Shown here piece by piece: positions 21,226 through 22,453 of a stretch of DNA of 22,453 bases. Under the pieces are notes generated by a model, which saw nothing but the letters and a program-made list of their open reading frames with translations, did no database searches and was not told where the DNA came from. Numbering within the stretch: position 1 is the first letter of the stretch; each line of letters opens with the position of its first letter. The stretch comes from DATEPR01 sp036269975 (GTDB taxonomy: Bacteria; Actinomycetota; Actinomycetes; Mycobacteriales; Pseudonocardiaceae): NCBI GenBank assembly GCA_036269975.1, contig DATBDL010000073.1, positions 1-22,453 of the forward strand, given 5' to 3'. The translations under genes and the position numbers were made by a program.

Positions 21226-21251
21226 GGTTTGGCCGTCGCGGCTTTGGGTAC
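21226..21251 (+). promoter_or_regulatory. SigF-type promoter of the membrane/CxxC gene pair
   Basis: GGTTT (21226-21230), a 15-bp spacer and GGGTAC (21246-21251) fit the SigF/SigB consensus closely. Transcription would start near 21257, which rules out the longer upstream starts of the next gene and leaves a leader with GGAGG. Confidence 0.72.
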
Positions 21252-21313
21252 TCGGGTCCGGGATGACCCCTTACCGGCCCCGTTACCGGCTCGTTCCGTG
21301 GGAGGACGTCAGG

Positions 21314-21577
21314 ATGGCAGCACCAGTACGCACGCCGGTGGCACCGGTCCGACCTTGTCTCGCGGTCGCGAGCGGTCGGGGTGGTGACGTCGTCGGGTCC
21401 GCTCGCCGCACGGCCGCGCTGGGGCTCTTCGCCGCCGTGGTGCTGGGGGCGGGCGGGGTCGCGCTCGCGACGACCGCCGTCGTGACCGATGTCTGGGCCG
21501 TCGGGGTGGTGCTGGTGTCCGCCGTGTTCGCCGGTGTCCTGCTGGCCGCCACCGCGTGGCGCAAGGCATTCTGCTGA
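21314..21577 (+). CDS. Small membrane protein with two predicted helices
   Basis: An 87-aa protein of no recognised family. After a basic N-terminal segment (about 1-32) come two hydrophobic helices: about 33-56 (LGLFAAVVLGAGGVALATTA) and about 60-81 (WAVGVVLVSAVFAGVLLAA), with a short basic tail ending in KAFC. It is probably an integral inner-membrane protein with both ends inside. The ATG at 21314 follows GGAGG with 8-nt spacing; the frame extends further upstream to 21191, but that start lies before the predicted transcription start, and one at 21263 has no ribosome site. It forms a unit with the CxxC gene 13 nt downstream behind a SigF-type promoter. It is likely a stress-induced envelope protein. 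Confidence 0.65.
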   Translation: MAAPVRTPVAPVRPCLAVASGRGGDVVGSARRTAALGLFAAVVLGAGGVALATTAVVTDVWAVGVVLVSAVFAGVLLAATAWRKAFC

Positions 21578-21590
21578 TCAGGAGGTTGTC

Positions 21591-21782
21591 ATGTCGGCGA
21601 CGCGTGTTGAACTCGTGTCAGCGGGAACCGGACTGGACTGCGCGGACTGTGGTCAGCCGACCCGGCACGCCGTCCTGGTGAACGAGCACGACCTCGTCCT
21701 GCTGCGCGGCCGCACGTGCACCGGGTGCGGCGGCCGGCACCGGATCGAGGACCTCGTGCCGGTGCCACGGAAGTCCGCGTAG
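21591..21782 (+). CDS. Small CxxC-CxxC (zinc-ribbon-like) protein
   Basis: A 63-aa protein with two CxxC knuckles (CADCG at about 17-21 and CTGCGG at about 43-48) separated by a strand-rich core (HAVLVNEHDLVLLRG). Four cysteines in this layout suggest a rubredoxin-like or zinc-ribbon fold binding one metal ion. I cannot assign a function. GGAGG lies 5 nt before the ATG and the gene starts 13 nt after the stop of the small membrane protein, so the two are surely co-transcribed. It ends 7 bp from the stop of the hybrid histidine kinase on the other strand. Confidence 0.75.
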   Translation: MSATRVELVSAGTGLDCADCGQPTRHAVLVNEHDLVLLRGRTCTGCGGRHRIEDLVPVPRKSA

Positions 21783-21789
21783 GACTGTC

Positions 21790-22453
21790 TCAGCCGATCT
21801 CGACCGGGCCGGCCAGGTGGCCGGCCCGTACGTAGCGGTCCAGCAGGCCGAGCAGGTGGTCCAGGTCCACCGGCTTCGTCACGAAGTCGGTGGCGCCGGA
21901 CGCCAGGCTGCGGTCCCTGTCCTCCTTCATCGCCTTGGCCGTCACCGCGATGATCGGCAGGTCGGCGTAGATCGACATGGCGCGGATCGCGGCCATGGTC
22001 GCGTTGCCGTCCAACTCCGGCATCATGATGTCCATCAGCACCGCGGCTACGTCGTCGTACTGCTCCAGCGACCGGACGCCGGCCACGCCGTTGTCCGCGG
22101 ACACCACCCGCAGCCCCTGTGCCTCCAGCGCCGCGCTCAGCGCTACGACATTCCGCACGTCATCGTCCACGATGAGCACTCGCTCGCCATGGAACCTTGG
22201 TGTGTCACCGATTTCCGCGTCCACCGCGCGTAGCTCCCCCCCGCCGGTCCTGTTGGTCGCGATGTGCGACGGCACGATCTGGCGGACCGGCAGGAACAGG
22301 GTGAACGTGCTGCCCCTGCCCGGCGTGCTGTGCACGACCAGTTCGCCGCCGAGCAGTTCCGCCAGCTCCCGGCAGATCGAGAGCCCCAGCCCCGTTCCGC
22401 CGTACTTGCGGCTGGTCGTGCCGTCGGCCTGCTGGAAGCTCTCGAAGATGATC
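21790..22453 (-). CDS. Hybrid sensor histidine kinase, C-terminal part (cut by window edge)
   Basis: The 5' end lies beyond the window. The visible 221 codons start inside the HATPase domain: FESFQQADGTTSRKYGGTG (F and G2 boxes) and GLGLSICRELAELLGG, ending at HSTPGRGSTFTLFLP. A linker follows, then a receiver domain (from VLIVDDD, about 120 residues) with the phospho-acceptor Asp in VLMDIMMPELDG, the Thr-Ala pair in IIAVTAKAM and the Lys in FVTKPVD. The reading frame is open to the last base, so a start at 22335 would be wrong. In this layout the receiver probably acts in phosphorelay or as an internal brake. Its position beside the sigF island fits stress signalling, but the sensor part is not visible. 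Confidence 0.9.
   Translation of the reverse strand, partial: IIFESFQQADGTTSRKYGGTGLGLSICRELAELLGGELVVHSTPGRGSTFTLFLPVRQIVPSHIATNRTGGGELRAVDAEIGDTPRFHGERVLIVDDDVRNVVALSAALEAQGLRVVSADNGVAGVRSLEQYDDVAAVLMDIMMPELDGNATMAAIRAMSIYADLPIIAVTAKAMKEDRDRSLASGATDFVTKPVDLDHLLGLLDRYVRAGHLAGPVEIG

Overview
The window is about 70% GC with strong third-position G/C bias, many GTG starts and several starts that look leaderless. It carries actinobacterial hallmarks: a SigF-type stress sigma factor with a UsfX/RsbW-like partner, a GAF-ANTAR protein, a LigC-type ATP-dependent DNA ligase and a DinB2-type polymerase. It is chromosomal DNA of a high-GC actinomycete, perhaps a member of the Pseudonocardiales; the genus cannot be fixed from the sequence alone. 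I see no insertion sequence, phage gene, tRNA, rRNA or CRISPR array.

Layout. 1-4308: a terminator of an upstream unit, a lone DppB-type permease, a small metallophosphoesterase and an archaeal-type valyl-tRNA synthetase, all on +. 4355-7101: an XRE/MmyB-type regulator and a TetR regulator on -, the latter divergent from a quinone-oxidoreductase-like MDR enzyme. 7108-10564: a fused aminodeoxychorismate synthase (pabAB) divergent from a VOC protein, then a MarR regulator with an operator-like dyad and a DUF4440 protein. 10662-14068: a phenylacetate-degradation fragment, made of the 3' remnant of a paaI thioesterase gene, a PaaR-like operator, a 3-oxoadipyl-CoA thiolase and paaZ. 14200-17292: a D-amino-acid oxidase, then ligC and dinB2 facing each other.

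17311-22453 is the most interesting part, a general-stress signalling island. It holds a GAF-ANTAR antiterminator-like protein, a MEDS-HATPase protein, sigF, a 160-aa protein of unknown family, a UsfX-like anti-sigma factor, a two-gene unit (small membrane protein plus CxxC protein) and the 3' end of a hybrid histidine kinase. Three promoters of the form GTTT-N15/16-GGG(T/A)A stand upstream of the ANTAR gene, the unknown gene and the membrane/CxxC unit. This suggests that the sigF encoded here drives its own neighbourhood. The usual rsbW-sigF operon is broken: an opposite-strand gene lies between the two.

Seven convergent gene pairs have gaps of 46 bp or less, six of them 17 bp or less, so opposing transcripts probably overlap. 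The main hypotheses are a locally wired sigF regulon with two HATPase partners, and a ribonucleotide-tolerant repair pair (DinB2 with isoleucine at the steric gate, next to LigC).
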